A DNA stretch of 63,170 bases, taken from contig NZ_BANS01000038.1 in NCBI RefSeq assembly GCF_000332995.1, positions 1 through 63,170 of the forward strand. The letters run 5' to 3'. The notes under the pieces were generated by a model. It was not told the origin of the DNA, ran no database searches, and saw nothing but the letters and a program-made list of their open reading frames with translations. Of this stretch, positions 8,359 to 19,110 are shown piece after piece (positions within the stretch are counted from its first letter, which is position 1; each line of letters opens with the position of its first letter). The stretch is from Gordonia amicalis NBRC 100051 = JCM 11271. GTDB lineage: Bacteria; Actinomycetota; Actinomycetes; Mycobacteriales; Mycobacteriaceae. The position numbers and the translations under genes were made by a program.

Positions 8359-9377
8359 CGCGACCAACCAATCGTCAGCAGGCCGCCGCGGCGGCCCGTC
8401 AGCAGGCTGCTGCCGCCATGGCCATGACCGGTGCCGTCGATCTCGGCGGGATCAAGGACCGGGCCGAAGCTCAACGCGCCCAAGCCCAGCGCGCGCAGGC
8501 ACAGCGAGACCCGGCCCAGTCCGATCGATCCGACGGTGCCCAACCCGGGACACCGCCTCCCGGTGCGCCGCCCGTGGCATCCGGTGCGAGCGTCATCGAC
8601 GTCACCGAGGAGACCTTCGAGGCCGAGGTCCTCAACCGGTCGATGCAGCAGCTCGTCGTCGTCGACCTCTGGGCCGAATGGTGCGGGCCGTGCAAGCAGC
8701 TGTCGCCGGTCCTCGAACGCCTCGCCGCGCAGTCCGGCGGTCGCTGGGTGCTCGCCAAGGTCGACGTCGACGCGAATCCCCGTATCGCGCAGGCGTTCCG
8801 GGTGCAGTCGATCCCGATGGTCGTCGCGATCGTGCAGGGGCAGCCGGTCACCGCGTTCAACGGCGTCCGTTCCGAGGCCGAGATCACCAGCTGGATCGAC
8901 GAGATCTTCGCCCAGGTCGGCAACGCGCTCCCGGACGCACCCGCGGGTGCTGCGGCCCCCGAGCCGGAGCAGTCCGATCCGCGCATGATCGCCGCCGAGG
9001 AGAAGCTCAACGACGGCGACTTCGACGGGGCACTTGCCGCATATCGCGCCGTCGCCGAAGCCGAACCCGAGAACGTCGAGGCGGCGTCGGCGGCACGGAA
9101 CCTCGAGTTCATCCTGCGCGCGCAGGCCCACGACCCGAACATCGTCGAGACCGCGTCCCCGCGCGACGTCGACGCACAGCTCGCGGCCGCAGACGTCCTG
9201 CTGCTGTCCCAGCAGCCCGAGGCGGCCTTCGACCGGATCATCGACGTCGTCCGGGTCACCAACGGCGAGGAACGCACCCGGGCCCGGACACGGCTGCTGG
9301 AACTGTTCGAGCTCTTCGACCCGGCGGAGCCCTTCGTCGTGACTGCTCGACGGAAGCTGGCGAGCGCGCTCTACTGA
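8355..9377 (+). CDS. Thioredoxin-domain co-chaperone (CnoX/YbbN-like)
   Basis: 340 residues. A Gln/Ala-rich leader (residues 1-75) precedes a thioredoxin domain (about 80-190) with an intact WCGPC active site in DLWAEWCGPCKQLSPVLE. C-terminal TPR-like helices follow (EEKLNDGDFDGALAAYRAVAEAEP; SQQPEAAFDRIIDVV). This layout is that of CnoX/YbbN, a chaperedoxin that protects proteins and hands them to GroEL or DnaK under oxidative stress. It corresponds to Rv1324. The start is GTG at 8355, overlapping the MFS stop; the open frame reaches further upstream only as a shadow. Confidence 0.9.
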   Translation: MTRPTNRQQAAAAARQQAAAAMAMTGAVDLGGIKDRAEAQRAQAQRAQAQRDPAQSDRSDGAQPGTPPPGAPPVASGASVIDVTEETFEAEVLNRSMQQLVVVDLWAEWCGPCKQLSPVLERLAAQSGGRWVLAKVDVDANPRIAQAFRVQSIPMVVAIVQGQPVTAFNGVRSEAEITSWIDEIFAQVGNALPDAPAGAAAPEPEQSDPRMIAAEEKLNDGDFDGALAAYRAVAEAEPENVEAASAARNLEFILRAQAHDPNIVETASPRDVDAQLAAADVLLLSQQPEAAFDRIIDVVRVTNGEERTRARTRLLELFELFDPAEPFVVTARRKLASALY

Positions 9378-9380
9378 TCC

Positions 9381-9452
9381 GCACACCCACCCTTTTTCGG
9401 CAAATCCAGCACCCTCCGGGGTGGTGACTTTGCCGAAAAAGGGTGGGTGTGC
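9381..9452. terminator. Bidirectional terminator: 24-bp perfect stem with nested hairpin
   Basis: The arms 9381-9404 and 9429-9452 are exact reverse complements, containing TTTTTCGGCAAA and TTTGCCGAAAAA. The 24-nt middle holds a smaller CACC/GGTG hairpin. The element lies between the converging thioredoxin and glgB genes (4 nt from each) and carries a T-run in either direction, as expected for a shared Rho-independent terminator. Confidence 0.85.
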
Positions 9453-9455
9453 GCG

Positions 9456-11732
9456 TTAGCGGGGAGCGAGCCAGATGGCGGAATTGGCCGGCAACATGAC
9501 CCGCGCCGAGGCGGGGCGTCCGTGATACGACGGCCCGTCGGCGGTCACCGCTCCCAGGTTCCCCTTGCCCGCGCCGCTGTAGGCGTCGGCGTCGGTGTTG
9601 AGGATCTCCTCCCACACCCCGCCCTGCGGCAGCCCGATATGGTAGTCGACCCGGTCCGACCCGGAGAAGTTGAAGATGCAGGCGACAACCGATCCGTCCT
9701 CCCCGAACCGCAGGAAGCTGATCACGTTGTTCGCGGTGTCGTTGGCGTCGATCCACTCGTAGCCGAGGGGGGTGATGTCCTGCGTGTAGAGCGCGGGGGA
9801 TGACCGGTAGATCCGGTTGAGGTCGGTGACCAGCGCCGATATGCCGGAGTGCAGTTCGCCCTCCCAGCCCTCGAGCTGGTGCCAGTCGAGGCTCCGGTTG
9901 TCGGCCCATTCGCCGGTCTGACCGAACTCCTGGCCCATGAACAGCAGCTGTTTGCCGGGATGCGACCACATGTACGCGAGGTACACGCGGGCGCCGGCCG
10001 CCTTGGTGAACGAATCGCCCGGCATACGCGTCCAGAGCGTGCCCTTGCCGTGGACCACCTCGTCGTGCGACAGCGGCAGCACGAAGTTCTCGCTCCATGC
10101 GTACATCAGCGAGAAGGTGATCTCGTGGTGATGGAAGCTTCGGTGCACCTGATCCCGCGACAGGTAGTCGAGGCTGTCGTGCATCCAGCCCATGTTCCAT
10201 TTGAAGCTGAAACCGAGGCCGCCGAGATCGGTCATCCGGGTGACGCCCGGCCACGCGGTGGATTCCTCGGCGACGGTGATGACGCCGGGGAAGTGTTTGT
10301 GCACCGTCGCGTTGGTCTCCTGCAGGAACTGCACCGCTTCGAGGTTCTCGCGGCCACCGTGGATGTTGGGCCGCCACTGCCCGTCGGGACGTGAGTAGTC
10401 CAGATACAGCATCGAGGCGACGGCGTCGACGCGCAGTCCGTCGATGTGGAACTCGCCGAACCAGAACAATGCGTTGGCGACGAGGAAATTGCGTACCTCG
10501 TGGCGTCCGAAATCGAAGACGTAGGTGCCCCAGTCGAGTTGCTCGCCGCGCATCGGGTCGGCGTGCTCGTAGAGCGGGGTGCCGTCGAAGCGGGCGAGAG
10601 CCCACTCGTCCTTCGGGAAGTGCGCGGGCACCCAGTCGACGATCACCGCGATCCCGCGCGAATGCAGATGGTCGACGAGGTACCGGAAGTCGTCGGGGGT
10701 ACCGAACCGGGCGGTCGGCGCGTAGTACGACGTCACCTGGTAGCCCCACGAACCGCCGAAGGGATGCTCGGCCACCGGGAGGAACTCGACGTGCGTGAAG
10801 CCCTTCTCCACGACGTAATCGGCGAGCTGGTGGGCGAGTTCGCGGTAGCCCAGGCCCTGACGCCACGACGCCAGGTGCACCTCGTAGATGCTCATCGGTT
10901 CGCGCTCGGGCGCGGAGCGCTCCCGGCGCGCGATCCAGGCGTCGTCGGACCAGACGTGCTGCGATCGCGTGACGACCGACGCCGTCGACGGTGGGGGTGT
11001 GGTCCGGTAAGCCATCGGATCGGCCTTGTCACGGATCACGCCGTCGGCGCCGTGCACCCGGAACTTGTAGTGCGCGCCGTCGCCGACGTCGGGGATGAAC
11101 ACTTCCCAGACACCGCTGACCCCGACCTTGCGCATGGGGGCCACGCGGCCGGTCCACCGGTCGAAATCCCCGATGACGGCCACGCCGTGGGCGTTGGGCG
11201 CCCAGACCGAGAACGCGGTGCCGGAGACCTCGCCGTCGGCGGTCGTGTACGAGACGACGCGGGCCCCGAGGGCCTCCCACAGCGTCTCGTGCCGGCCCTC
11301 GCTGAACAGGTGGATGTCGATGTCGCCGAGGCTCGGCAGGAATCGATAGCCGTCGGCGACGACGAACTCGGCGGTGCCGCCCGCACCGTCGGGGTAGACG
11401 ATCCGGTAGCGGTAGTCCATCAGGTCGGCGATCGGCACCGTGACGACCCACAGGTCGTCGGTCTGGCGGGTCATGGGATGGTCGACGCCGCCGATGACCG
11501 CCGACACCGACAGGGCGTCGGGTCGTAGTGTGCGCAGGATCGTGCTGCCGCCCGGGGCGTCGTGCGCCCCGAGGAACGCATGCGGGTCGGGATGGGTCAG
11601 CGCGTCGAGCCGGCGCAGGTCGTGATCGGACGCCTCGGGGGCGGGGAGGGACCCGGCGGCGAGGGGTGTTCCCGGGGCGGCGGTGCCGGGGGTCGTGGGG
11701 GACTCGGGATCTCGACGATCGGTCACGGGCAC
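9456..11732 (-). CDS. glgB: 1,4-alpha-glucan branching enzyme GlgB
   Basis: 758 residues, GH13. It adds alpha-1,6 branches to glycogen and capsular alpha-glucan. The N-terminal carbohydrate-binding modules (residues about 30-270) include [14 protein letters not shown] and [19 protein letters not shown]. The catalytic barrel shows [19 protein letters not shown], the nucleophile Asp in [15 protein letters not shown], the acid Glu in [14 protein letters not shown] and the transition-state Asp in [13 protein letters not shown]. It lies one base downstream of glgE, so the pair is cotranscribed. GTG at 11732 is assumed; GTG at 11726 has a better-spaced GAGG. Confidence 0.96.
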   Translation of the reverse strand: MPVTDRRDPESPTTPGTAAPGTPLAAGSLPAPEASDHDLRRLDALTHPDPHAFLGAHDAPGGSTILRTLRPDALSVSAVIGGVDHPMTRQTDDLWVVTVPIADLMDYRYRIVYPDGAGGTAEFVVADGYRFLPSLGDIDIHLFSEGRHETLWEALGARVVSYTTADGEVSGTAFSVWAPNAHGVAVIGDFDRWTGRVAPMRKVGVSGVWEVFIPDVGDGAHYKFRVHGADGVIRDKADPMAYRTTPPPSTASVVTRSQHVWSDDAWIARRERSAPEREPMSIYEVHLASWRQGLGYRELAHQLADYVVEKGFTHVEFLPVAEHPFGGSWGYQVTSYYAPTARFGTPDDFRYLVDHLHSRGIAVIVDWVPAHFPKDEWALARFDGTPLYEHADPMRGEQLDWGTYVFDFGRHEVRNFLVANALFWFGEFHIDGLRVDAVASMLYLDYSRPDGQWRPNIHGGRENLEAVQFLQETNATVHKHFPGVITVAEESTAWPGVTRMTDLGGLGFSFKWNMGWMHDSLDYLSRDQVHRSFHHHEITFSLMYAWSENFVLPLSHDEVVHGKGTLWTRMPGDSFTKAAGARVYLAYMWSHPGKQLLFMGQEFGQTGEWADNRSLDWHQLEGWEGELHSGISALVTDLNRIYRSSPALYTQDITPLGYEWIDANDTANNVISFLRFGEDGSVVACIFNFSGSDRVDYHIGLPQGGVWEEILNTDADAYSGAGKGNLGAVTADGPSYHGRPASARVMLPANSAIWLAPR

Positions 11733-11733
11733 C

Positions 11734-13734
11734 TCACTGGATTCGGTAGGCGAGTCGCGCTGCGGTGGCGGGGTCGAGCGGCGGGAGGGCCAGGATGTGG
11801 GCGACCGCGCGCCACGGCTCCAGCCGGACGTAGTTGTCCTGTCCCCACCAGTACTCCTCCCCGGTGACCTCGTCGCGGACCGGGAAGTGGTCGTACCACT
11901 CGAATCCGAGTGTGGGCAGGTCGAGCCAGACGGTGGAGTCCTCGGCGGCGAACGGGTTGAGGTTGACCACCACCACGACGCGGTCGCCCGAGACCGGATC
12001 GATCTTCGAATAGGCGATCAGCGATGGGTTCTCGACGTGGTGGAAGTGGATGTTCCGCAGTTGCTGCAGCGCCGGATGCCGACGGCGGATCTCGTTGAGC
12101 GAGGTGATCCACGGTTCCAGCGACTCACCGCGGCTCGTCGCCGCCTTGTAGTCGCGGGGACGCAGCTCGTACTTCTCGGAGTCCTGGTATTCCTCGCTGC
12201 CCTCGGCGACCGCGACGTGTTCGTAGAGTTCGTAGCCGCTGTAGACGCCCCAGGTCGGGGCCAGGGTCGCGGCCAGGGCAGCGCGGAGTGCGAACATGCC
12301 CGGGCCGCCGTGCTGCAGGCTGGCGTGCAGGATGTCGGGGGTGTTGACGAACAGGTTGGGACGCGCCTCATCGGCATGATCGGCCAGTTCGCGGCCGAAC
12401 TGCTCGAGTTCCCACTTGGCCGTCTTCCACGTGAAGTACGTGTAGGACTGGGTGAATCCGAGGCGGGCGAGACCGTACAGACGAGCCGGGCGGGTGAACG
12501 ACTCGGACAGGAACAGCACGTCCGGGTTCCGCTTCTTGACCTCGACGATCAGCCACTCCCAGAAGTTCGGCGGCTTGGTGTGCGGGTTGTCGACGCGGAA
12601 GATGTTCACGCCGAGGCCGACCCAGTGCAGGACCACCTGCAGCACGGCCCGATAGATGCCGTTGCGGTCCTCGTCGAAGTTCAGCGGGTAGATGTCCTGG
12701 TACTTCTTCGGCGGGTTCTCCGCGTAGGCGATCGTGCCGTCGGGCTGGATGATGAACCAGTCGGGGTGTTCGGTCGCCCAGGGATGGTCGGGTGCGCACT
12801 GCAGTGCGAGGTCGAGGGCGACCTCCAGTCCCAGCTCACGCGCCCGCCCGACGAAGTACTCGAAGTCCTCCTCGGAGCCCAGCTGCGGGTGGATCGCGTC
12901 GTGGCCGCCGTCCTTCGACCCGATGGCCCACGGCGAGCCGACGTCGTCGGGACCGGCGACCAGGGTGTTGTTGCGCCCCTTGCGATTGACCTCGCCGATC
13001 GGGTGGATCGGCGGGAGGTAGACGACGTCGAAGCCCATCCCGGCGATCCGCGGGAGGTCCTCGGCGGCGGTGAGGAAGGTGCCGTGCACCGGGTTGCCCT
13101 CGCCGTCCCAACCGCCGGTGGAGCGGGGGAAGAACTCGTACCAGGACCCGAAGAGGGCGCGGGTTCGGTCCACCCACACGCGGTAGGTGCGACTCTTGGT
13201 GACCAGTTCCCGGACGGGATTGTCGTGGAGCAGTTCGACGACCTCCTCGGAGATCGCCAGACTCACCCGGTTCTCGACCCGGCGGCGTCGTGCGCGGAGC
13301 AGACGCGCGGCGTCGAGCAGGAGTTCGCGGTACTCGTCGGCGATGTCCTCGGCGGCGCGGGTGAGGATGCGGGCGCCGGTCTCCAGGTCGTTGGCGAGGT
13401 CGGCGGCGCCCTGACCGGCGTCGAGCTTCTTGGTGACCGCCGAACGCCAGGTGGTGTACGGATCGCTCCAGGCCTCGATGCGATACGACCAGAATCCGAC
13501 CGCGTCGGGGACGAACGCCGCGTTGAAGGTGTCCGGTTCGGGTGACGGGGTCATCCGGATGTCGAGGACGCCGCGACGCGGTGCCTCGACATGGAGCGTG
13601 ACGCCGATCGCGTCGTGCCCTTCGCGCCACGCCGTGGTGCTGATCGGGAAGAACTCTCCCACAACGGCTTTCGCGGGCTGCTGCCCGGCCGAGACCAGGG
13701 GTGCGATGTCATCGATACCCATGCGCCCGATCAC
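11734..13734 (-). CDS. glgE: Alpha-1,4-glucan:maltose-1-phosphate maltosyltransferase GlgE
   Basis: 666 residues, GH13_3. It transfers maltose from maltose-1-phosphate to growing alpha-glucan. Signatures: [19 protein letters not shown], the nucleophile Asp in [20 protein letters not shown], the acid/base Glu in [14 protein letters not shown] and [15 protein letters not shown]. The start is GTG at 13734 with a perfect AGGAGG 6 nt upstream (13741-13746 on the plus strand). The glgE-glgB order matches Rv1327c-Rv1326c, but the divergent glycogen phosphorylase gene expected beyond glgE is absent; the next gene is dinG. No treS or pep2 is in the window to supply maltose-1-phosphate. Confidence 0.96.
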   Translation of the reverse strand: MIGRMGIDDIAPLVSAGQQPAKAVVGEFFPISTTAWREGHDAIGVTLHVEAPRRGVLDIRMTPSPEPDTFNAAFVPDAVGFWSYRIEAWSDPYTTWRSAVTKKLDAGQGAADLANDLETGARILTRAAEDIADEYRELLLDAARLLRARRRRVENRVSLAISEEVVELLHDNPVRELVTKSRTYRVWVDRTRALFGSWYEFFPRSTGGWDGEGNPVHGTFLTAAEDLPRIAGMGFDVVYLPPIHPIGEVNRKGRNNTLVAGPDDVGSPWAIGSKDGGHDAIHPQLGSEEDFEYFVGRARELGLEVALDLALQCAPDHPWATEHPDWFIIQPDGTIAYAENPPKKYQDIYPLNFDEDRNGIYRAVLQVVLHWVGLGVNIFRVDNPHTKPPNFWEWLIVEVKKRNPDVLFLSESFTRPARLYGLARLGFTQSYTYFTWKTAKWELEQFGRELADHADEARPNLFVNTPDILHASLQHGGPGMFALRAALAATLAPTWGVYSGYELYEHVAVAEGSEEYQDSEKYELRPRDYKAATSRGESLEPWITSLNEIRRRHPALQQLRNIHFHHVENPSLIAYSKIDPVSGDRVVVVVNLNPFAAEDSTVWLDLPTLGFEWYDHFPVRDEVTGEEYWWGQDNYVRLEPWRAVAHILALPPLDPATAARLAYRIQ

Positions 13735-13886
13735 TCGAAGCCTCCTCTCGTCAGCTCCCGCGATTGGTCAGGGTGCGTTGTCGGTCTCGCCTGCGTTGGA
13801 ATCACCGCTACCCAACCTAGTGCCCCGCGTGGGCGATTGTCTCGTCGTACACGGTCGCCGTGCCGGTCGTCTCGCGTCGGGCGTGC

Positions 13887-15995
13887 TCAGCCCACCGGAC
13901 GCGGTGCGGCGGTGAGCCGGCTGAGGGCGGACCGGACGACGGCGGGATCGGTGGTCCGCCACATCGGAGGCAGCGAGGCGAGTAGGTAGCCCCCGTATCC
14001 GGCCGTCGCCAGCCGGGAGTCGAGCACCGCGACGACGCCACGGTCGTCGACCGAACGCAGCAGTCGGCCGGCGCCCTGCGCGAGCAGCAGCGCGGCATGA
14101 TTCGCCGCCACGGACAAGAAGCCGTTGCCGCCCCGGGCGTCGACCGCGCGCTGCCGCGCGGTCAGCAGCGGATCGTCAGGGCGGGGGAACGGAATACGGT
14201 CGATGAGCACGAGGCTCAGCGACGGCCCCGGCACGTCGACGCCCTGCCAGAGCGACAGTGTGCCGAACAGGCAGGTCTCGGGATCCTCGGCGAAGCGTCT
14301 GACGAGGGTCGAGGTGGTGTCGTCGCCCTGACACAGCACCGGGTACTCGCAGCGCTCCCGGATCGCCTCGGCCGCCTCGCGGGCAGCGCGCATCGACGAG
14401 AACAGCCCCAGCGTGCGCCCGCCGGCGGCATCCACGAGCTGGGCGATCTCGTCCATCGTCCGCGGAGCGATACCCGAGCGATCGGGCCGGGGCAGGTGCC
14501 GGGCCACGTAGAGGATCGCCGACTTCGGATAGTCGAACGGGGAGCCCGCGTCGAGACCCGTCCAGCGCGCCGAACCCGAATCGGAGGGAACCGCCTTGCC
14601 ACTGGCCGTGACGTTGCGGGCGGCCGTCGGGTCGGGGCCCGGTTCGTCGCCCGGCTCGTCGGCGGCGGGACGGTCGGTGCCCCGCCCGGAGGCGGGTAGA
14701 CCCCAGGTCGCGGCAAGGGCGTCGAAGGAACCGCCGATGGTCAGGGTCGCGGAGGTCAGGACGACCGTCGATTTGGCGAACAGCGACGCGCGGAGCAGCC
14801 CGCCGACCGACAGCGGCGCGATGTGCAGCACCGGACGGGGTTCGGCGCCGCGTCGGGAGGTGTCGAGGCCGACCCACACCACGTCGCGGCGTTTGGACTC
14901 GTCGGGTTCGTCGAAGGCGCCGAGGACGCGGACGACCGTGTCGTGCATGTCGTCGAGCGAGGTGAGGGCCGCCGACCGTGCGGCGGCCGCGCCGTCGTCG
15001 CCGGCACCGGGCGCGCGCACCGGGCCGATCGCGGTCCGGGTCTGCCACAACCGGTCACGCAGCATCACCAGAACGGACGTGGCGTCGGGCGGCAGCTGCG
15101 TCCACTGTGTCTTCGGCGCCGTCTCCAGGAGTTCCCCGAGTTGCTCACCGGCACCGAGGAGGGCGTCGGCGGTCTCCTCGTCGACGAGTTTGCCGACGCG
15201 CCGGGAGACGAGGGTGATCGAGGCCGCCGACAGTTCGTCGGTCGCCACCGAGGTCATCCGGTCGACGAGTTCGTGGGCCTCGTCGATGATCACGACGTCG
15301 TGCTCGGGCAGAACGTTGGCCGGGCTCGTCGCGTCGATCGCCAGCAGGGCGTGGTTGGTGACCACCACGTCGACCTTGCCGGACTGGCGGCGGGCCTGTT
15401 CGGCGAAGCAGTCCTCGCCGTAGGAACAGTTGGCGGCACCGAGGCATTCACGCGCGGACACACTGACCTGTCGCCAGGCGCGGTCGGCGACACCGGGCAC
15501 GAGGTCGTCGCGGTCACCGGTCTCGGTGTCGCTGCTCCACTCGCGCAGCCGGGTGACCTCGCGTCCGGTGCGGGACAACTCGAACGGATCGAACAGCTCG
15601 GTGTCCGGCTCGTCGGCGGCCCCCGAATGGATCTTGTTGAGGCACAAGTAGTTTCCGCGACCTTTGAGGATCGCGAAGGTGGGTTTGCGGCCGACGGGCT
15701 TCGCGAGGGCGCCGGCGAGACGGGGGAGGTCACGCTCGATCAGCTGCCGCTGCAGGGCGATCGTCGCCGTCGACACCACCACGGTCCGTCCGGTCTCGAC
15801 CGCATGGCGGATGGCCGGCACGAGGTACGCCAGCGACTTTCCGGTGCCGGTCCCGGCCTGTACGGCGAGATGTTCGCCGGTGTCGATGGCGTGTGCGACG
15901 GCCGAGGCCATGGCTACCTGACCGTCACGGCGACGACCGCCGAGCGCGGAGACCGCGGTGTCGAGCAGTTCGGTCACCGGGGGAGTGTTCGGCAT
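13887..15995 (-). CDS. dinG: DinG-type ATP-dependent DNA helicase
   Basis: 702 residues, superfamily 2 XPD/DinG. Motif I is QAGTGTGKSLAYLVPAI, the DEAH box is VIIDEAHELVDRM, and motif VI is near LLLAQGAGRLLRS. The four cysteines of an iron-sulfur cluster are visible (NYLCLNK, ARECLGAANCSYGEDCFAE), so the 4Fe-4S form is predicted. DinG unwinds 5'-tailed DNA, forks and RNA:DNA hybrids. Rv1329c is the positional counterpart. A 151-bp gap separates it from glgE; 88 bp upstream lies pncA on the same strand. Confidence 0.92.
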   Translation of the reverse strand: MPNTPPVTELLDTAVSALGGRRRDGQVAMASAVAHAIDTGEHLAVQAGTGTGKSLAYLVPAIRHAVETGRTVVVSTATIALQRQLIERDLPRLAGALAKPVGRKPTFAILKGRGNYLCLNKIHSGAADEPDTELFDPFELSRTGREVTRLREWSSDTETGDRDDLVPGVADRAWRQVSVSARECLGAANCSYGEDCFAEQARRQSGKVDVVVTNHALLAIDATSPANVLPEHDVVIIDEAHELVDRMTSVATDELSAASITLVSRRVGKLVDEETADALLGAGEQLGELLETAPKTQWTQLPPDATSVLVMLRDRLWQTRTAIGPVRAPGAGDDGAAAARSAALTSLDDMHDTVVRVLGAFDEPDESKRRDVVWVGLDTSRRGAEPRPVLHIAPLSVGGLLRASLFAKSTVVLTSATLTIGGSFDALAATWGLPASGRGTDRPAADEPGDEPGPDPTAARNVTASGKAVPSDSGSARWTGLDAGSPFDYPKSAILYVARHLPRPDRSGIAPRTMDEIAQLVDAAGGRTLGLFSSMRAAREAAEAIRERCEYPVLCQGDDTTSTLVRRFAEDPETCLFGTLSLWQGVDVPGPSLSLVLIDRIPFPRPDDPLLTARQRAVDARGGNGFLSVAANHAALLLAQGAGRLLRSVDDRGVVAVLDSRLATAGYGGYLLASLPPMWRTTDPAVVRSALSRLTAAPRPVG

Positions 15996-16083
15996 GTGGT
16001 GTTCCGGGGTCCTCGTTCGAGATGGTGCGAGATGGGGTGTGTGAGTTTCAGACGGATCCGCGGGCTCGACGGTTCCCTCGGGA

Positions 16084-16695
16084 CTAACCCGTGCCGCTCG
16101 AGCCGTCGTAGAGCAGGTCGCCCACCAGCTCGACCCCCGCCTCGCGCATGCTCTTCAGTGCGTCGGAGGTGGTCGCCGCCCCGACGCCCGCGGTGAAATT
16201 GAGCAGCACCCGCGTCGTGAATCCGGCCGCCACCGCATCGAGTGCCGTCGCGCGGACACAGTGATCGGTGGTCAGTCCCGCGATGTCGATGCTGGAGATC
16301 TTGTGGTCGCGCAGCCACTGTTCGAGGCTCGTGCCGTCGTCCGTGACACCCTCGAAGCCGGAGTACGCAGCGGCGTACTCACCTTTCGAGAATGTCTCTC
16401 GCGCTGCGGTGGAATCGAATTCGGGGTGGAAGGCAACGCCGTCGGTGCCGACCACGCAATGCGGCGGCCAGGTGTCGACGTAGTCGGGTTCGTCGGAGAA
16501 GTGATCACCCGGATCGATGTGGTGATCGCGTGTCGCGACGACCGTCCGGTACTCGTCGAGGATCTTGGTGATCGCCCGGGCCACCGCCGCACCACCGTTG
16601 ACCGCGAGGGAACCGCCCTCACAGAAGTCGTTCTGGACGTCGACGACGACCAAGGCGTCGGCCGGTTTGGTGCCGTCGCTGCGTTCGCTGTTCAT
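16084..16695 (-). CDS. pncA: Nicotinamidase / pyrazinamidase
   Basis: 203 residues, isochorismatase-like hydrolase converting nicotinamide to nicotinate; the mycobacterial enzyme also activates pyrazinamide. The catalytic triad is visible: D19 in [15 protein letters not shown]104 in [15 protein letters not shown] and C146 in [15 protein letters not shown]. The metal site is D57, H59 and H65 in [13 protein letters not shown] with H79 in WPPHCVVG. It lies 35 nt after pncB on the same strand, placing the two consecutive steps nicotinamide to nicotinate to NaMN in one operon. In M. tuberculosis pncA lies elsewhere. Confidence 0.95.
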   Translation of the reverse strand: MNSERSDGTKPADALVVVDVQNDFCEGGSLAVNGGAAVARAITKILDEYRTVVATRDHHIDPGDHFSDEPDYVDTWPPHCVVGTDGVAFHPEFDSTAARETFSKGEYAAAYSGFEGVTDDGTSLEQWLRDHKISSIDIAGLTTDHCVRATALDAVAAGFTTRVLLNFTAGVGAATTSDALKSMREAGVELVGDLLYDGSSGTG

Positions 16696-16730
16696 CTGCT
16701 ACCCCCTGGCGGATCGAATCGTGTTGCTCG

Positions 16731-18038
16731 TCAGCGGAGCTGGTATCGGGTCGGCACCGCCGGGTCCCCGTGCGAGAGGCCGAGGCCCTCCCACGGCAGG
16801 CTCACCAGCCCTGCGGCGAGATGGGCGCGCGCGTCGGTCAGCGAAGGCAGCGATGCCACCGGCTCCCCGCCGCGAACCAGCGGAATCTGCAGGTTCCGCA
16901 GTTGGAGACCGCCCTCGGCGTCGGGGCGTGGTCCCTCGGCACGGTAGACGATCTCTTCCACGATCGTCCCACTGGCACGTGCGGCTCGCACCGCCGCCTT
17001 CGCTCCGCCACGCGACTCCTTGTGGCTCGACCGCTTCGCGACGGCAAGCCCGTCGACCTCGACGAGCTTGTAGACCATGCCCGCGGTCGGTGCACCGCTG
17101 CCGGTGACCAGCGAGGTCCCGACGCCGTAGGTGTCGACCGGTTCGGCGCGCAGCGAGGCTATCGCGTACTCGTCGAGGTCGCCGGACACCACGATCTTGG
17201 TGTCGGTGGCGCCGAGGTCGTCGAGTTGCGTGCGTACCTGCCGGGCGAGCACGCCGAGATCTCCGGAGTCGATGCGAACCGCACCGAGTCCGGGGCCGGC
17301 GACCTCGATGGCGTTGCGCACGCCCTGGGTGATGTCGTAGGTGTCCACCAGCAAGGTGGTGCCGACGCCGAGCGCCTCGATCTGTGCGGTGAACGCGGCC
17401 TTCTCGTCGGGACCGTCCGGTCCGGAGAAGCCGAGGGTGAAGGCGTGCGCGGCGGTTCCCGCGCTGGGGACGCCGAAACGGCGGTTCGCCTCGAGATTCG
17501 ACGTCGCGGCGACGCCGGCCAGGTACGCGGCACGGGCGCTCGCGACCGCGGCGCGCTCGTGGGTGCGTCGGGAACCCATCTCGATGATCGGCCGGGACCC
17601 GGCGGCGCTGACCATCCGGGCGGCGGCCGAGGCGATCGCGCTGTCGTGGTTGAGGATCGACAGGATCAGCGTCTCGAGCAGTACGGCCTCGGCGAAGGGC
17701 GCACGGACGGTGAGGATCGGAGAGCCGGGGAAGTAGAGCTCGCCCTCGCGGTAGCCGTCGATGTCCCCGGAGAACCGGTAGTCGCGCAGCCACGCGACGG
17801 TCTCGGCGTCGAGGAACTTCTCCACGACGGCGATCTCCTCGTCGCCGAAACGGAACTCGGCGAGCTCGGCGAGGACGCGTCCGGTGCCCGCGACGACGCC
17901 GTACCGGCGGCCGTCGGGGAGTCGTCGGGCGAACACCTCGAACACGCACGACCGGTGTGCGACCGGGTGGCGGAGAGCCGCTGCGACCATGGTCAGTTCG
18001 TACTGATCGGTCAGCAGCGCGGTGTTGTCGATGCTCAC
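16731..18038 (-). CDS. pncB: Nicotinate phosphoribosyltransferase
   Basis: 435 residues. It makes nicotinate mononucleotide from nicotinate and PRPP, the entry step of the Preiss-Handler NAD route. Signatures: [16 protein letters not shown] at the N-terminus, [12 protein letters not shown] in the phosphoribosyl region, and [29 protein letters not shown]. The open frame reaches 18086, but that would overlap the divergent clpS gene. GTG at 18038 gives the usual N-terminus ([15 protein letters not shown]) and leaves 21 bp to clpS. The divergent pncB-clpS arrangement matches Rv1330c-Rv1331. Confidence 0.93.
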   Translation of the reverse strand: MSIDNTALLTDQYELTMVAAALRHPVAHRSCVFEVFARRLPDGRRYGVVAGTGRVLAELAEFRFGDEEIAVVEKFLDAETVAWLRDYRFSGDIDGYREGELYFPGSPILTVRAPFAEAVLLETLILSILNHDSAIASAAARMVSAAGSRPIIEMGSRRTHERAAVASARAAYLAGVAATSNLEANRRFGVPSAGTAAHAFTLGFSGPDGPDEKAAFTAQIEALGVGTTLLVDTYDITQGVRNAIEVAGPGLGAVRIDSGDLGVLARQVRTQLDDLGATDTKIVVSGDLDEYAIASLRAEPVDTYGVGTSLVTGSGAPTAGMVYKLVEVDGLAVAKRSSHKESRGGAKAAVRAARASGTIVEEIVYRAEGPRPDAEGGLQLRNLQIPLVRGGEPVASLPSLTDARAHLAAGLVSLPWEGLGLSHGDPAVPTRYQLR

Positions 18039-18059
18039 TGTCGCGTTACCCTTGTCTCC

Positions 18060-18383
18060 ATGGCGCCTGACGAAACTCGTGCGCACGAGGCTACCCCCGG
18101 CGGTACCGCGGTTGCCGAACCCGCGGTGGCGGACGGCGCGGCGGATCTCGACAAACCCTGGATGACCGTCGTGTGGGACGATCCCGTCAATCTGATGCGG
18201 TATGTGACCTTCGTCTTCCAGAAGATCTTCGGCTACTCGGAGTCACGTGCCAATCAGTTGATGATGCAGGTGCACACCGAGGGCAAGGCCGTGGTCTCCA
18301 GCGGCGACCGCGACAAGGTCGAGGGTGACGTGCGCAAACTGCACGCGGCCGGCCTGTGGGCCACCATGCAGCGCGATTCATGA
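18060..18383 (+). CDS. clpS: ClpS adaptor of the ClpAP/ClpCP protease
   Basis: 107 residues. ClpS recognises N-degron substrates and delivers them to the Clp ATPase. A variable 35-residue leader precedes the conserved core [21 protein letters not shown], with the DDPVN and H-T-E-G elements that bind the N-terminal residue and contact the ATPase (VHTEGKAVV). The first ATG of the frame is used; only 21 bp separate it from pncB. The next gene (DUF2017) is its usual neighbour. Confidence 0.95.
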   Translation: MAPDETRAHEATPGGTAVAEPAVADGAADLDKPWMTVVWDDPVNLMRYVTFVFQKIFGYSESRANQLMMQVHTEGKAVVSSGDRDKVEGDVRKLHAAGLWATMQRDS

Positions 18384-18463
18384 CCGGGTTCGCATTTCTG
18401 CCGCCCGAGCGCGGACCGGGTTCGACGGTGCTGACGGGGTCGACGGTGGGGAGACACTGAAGC

Positions 18464-19039
18464 GTGCGCACCTGGAAACGCAAGGGCCGCGGCGCGTCGA
18501 TTCGGATCACCTCCCAGCTCGACGCGCACGAGGTCGAGCTGCTCGCGTCGCTGGTCTCCTCGATGTGCGAGCTGCTCACCGAACGCGCCGACACCGCACC
18601 GCGCGATGCGCTGTCGGACGTCACCGGTATCCGGGTCGGCCATGCCGACACACCCGACGACGCCACGCTCGGGCGTCTCCTGCCGGACTTCCATCGCCCC
18701 GATCAGGACCGGGAACTCTCCGCCGAGGTGGTGAACGGTCGCCTCAACTCGGCGCTGCGCAGCGTCAACGAGCCGAAGATCATCGACGCCAAACTCGCTG
18801 CGGCGCAGGTTCTTCTCGACACCCTGCCCGACGGGGGCGGCGACCTCGCACTCACCGTCGAGCAGGCGACCGCCTGGCTGACCGCCCTCAACGACGTCCG
18901 CCTCGCCCTCGGGGCGATGCTCGGGATCTCCGAGGACACCCCCGACCGGTTGCCGCCCGATCATCCGCACGCCGCGCATCTCGGCGTCTATCACTGGCTG
19001 ACGGTGATGCAGGATCTGCTCGTCGAAGCGGTGATGTGA
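18464..19039 (+). CDS. DUF2017 family protein
   Basis: 191 residues, soluble, helical, start GTG. It corresponds to Rv1332, which follows clpS in actinobacteria. Recognisable stretches are LDAHEVELLASLVSSMCELL near the N-terminus and LTALNDVRLALGAMLGI near the C-terminus. Older annotations call this a transcriptional regulator without good support; I see no helix-turn-helix. Its conserved link with ClpS suggests a role in regulated proteolysis, which is an inference. Confidence 0.85.
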   Translation: MRTWKRKGRGASIRITSQLDAHEVELLASLVSSMCELLTERADTAPRDALSDVTGIRVGHADTPDDATLGRLLPDFHRPDQDRELSAEVVNGRLNSALRSVNEPKIIDAKLAAAQVLLDTLPDGGGDLALTVEQATAWLTALNDVRLALGAMLGISEDTPDRLPPDHPHAAHLGVYHWLTVMQDLLVEAVM

Positions 19040-19110
19040 CCTACGATCCACGGTGACACCGCTCCATTCGGGAGCTTTGTCCGAGTTCTCCGTGCTGCGG
19101 GTCGGGACAG

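Noticed and set aside
11683..13545. A 620-codon plus-strand frame over glgE
   Set aside because: Antisense shadow of glgE with no domain of its own.
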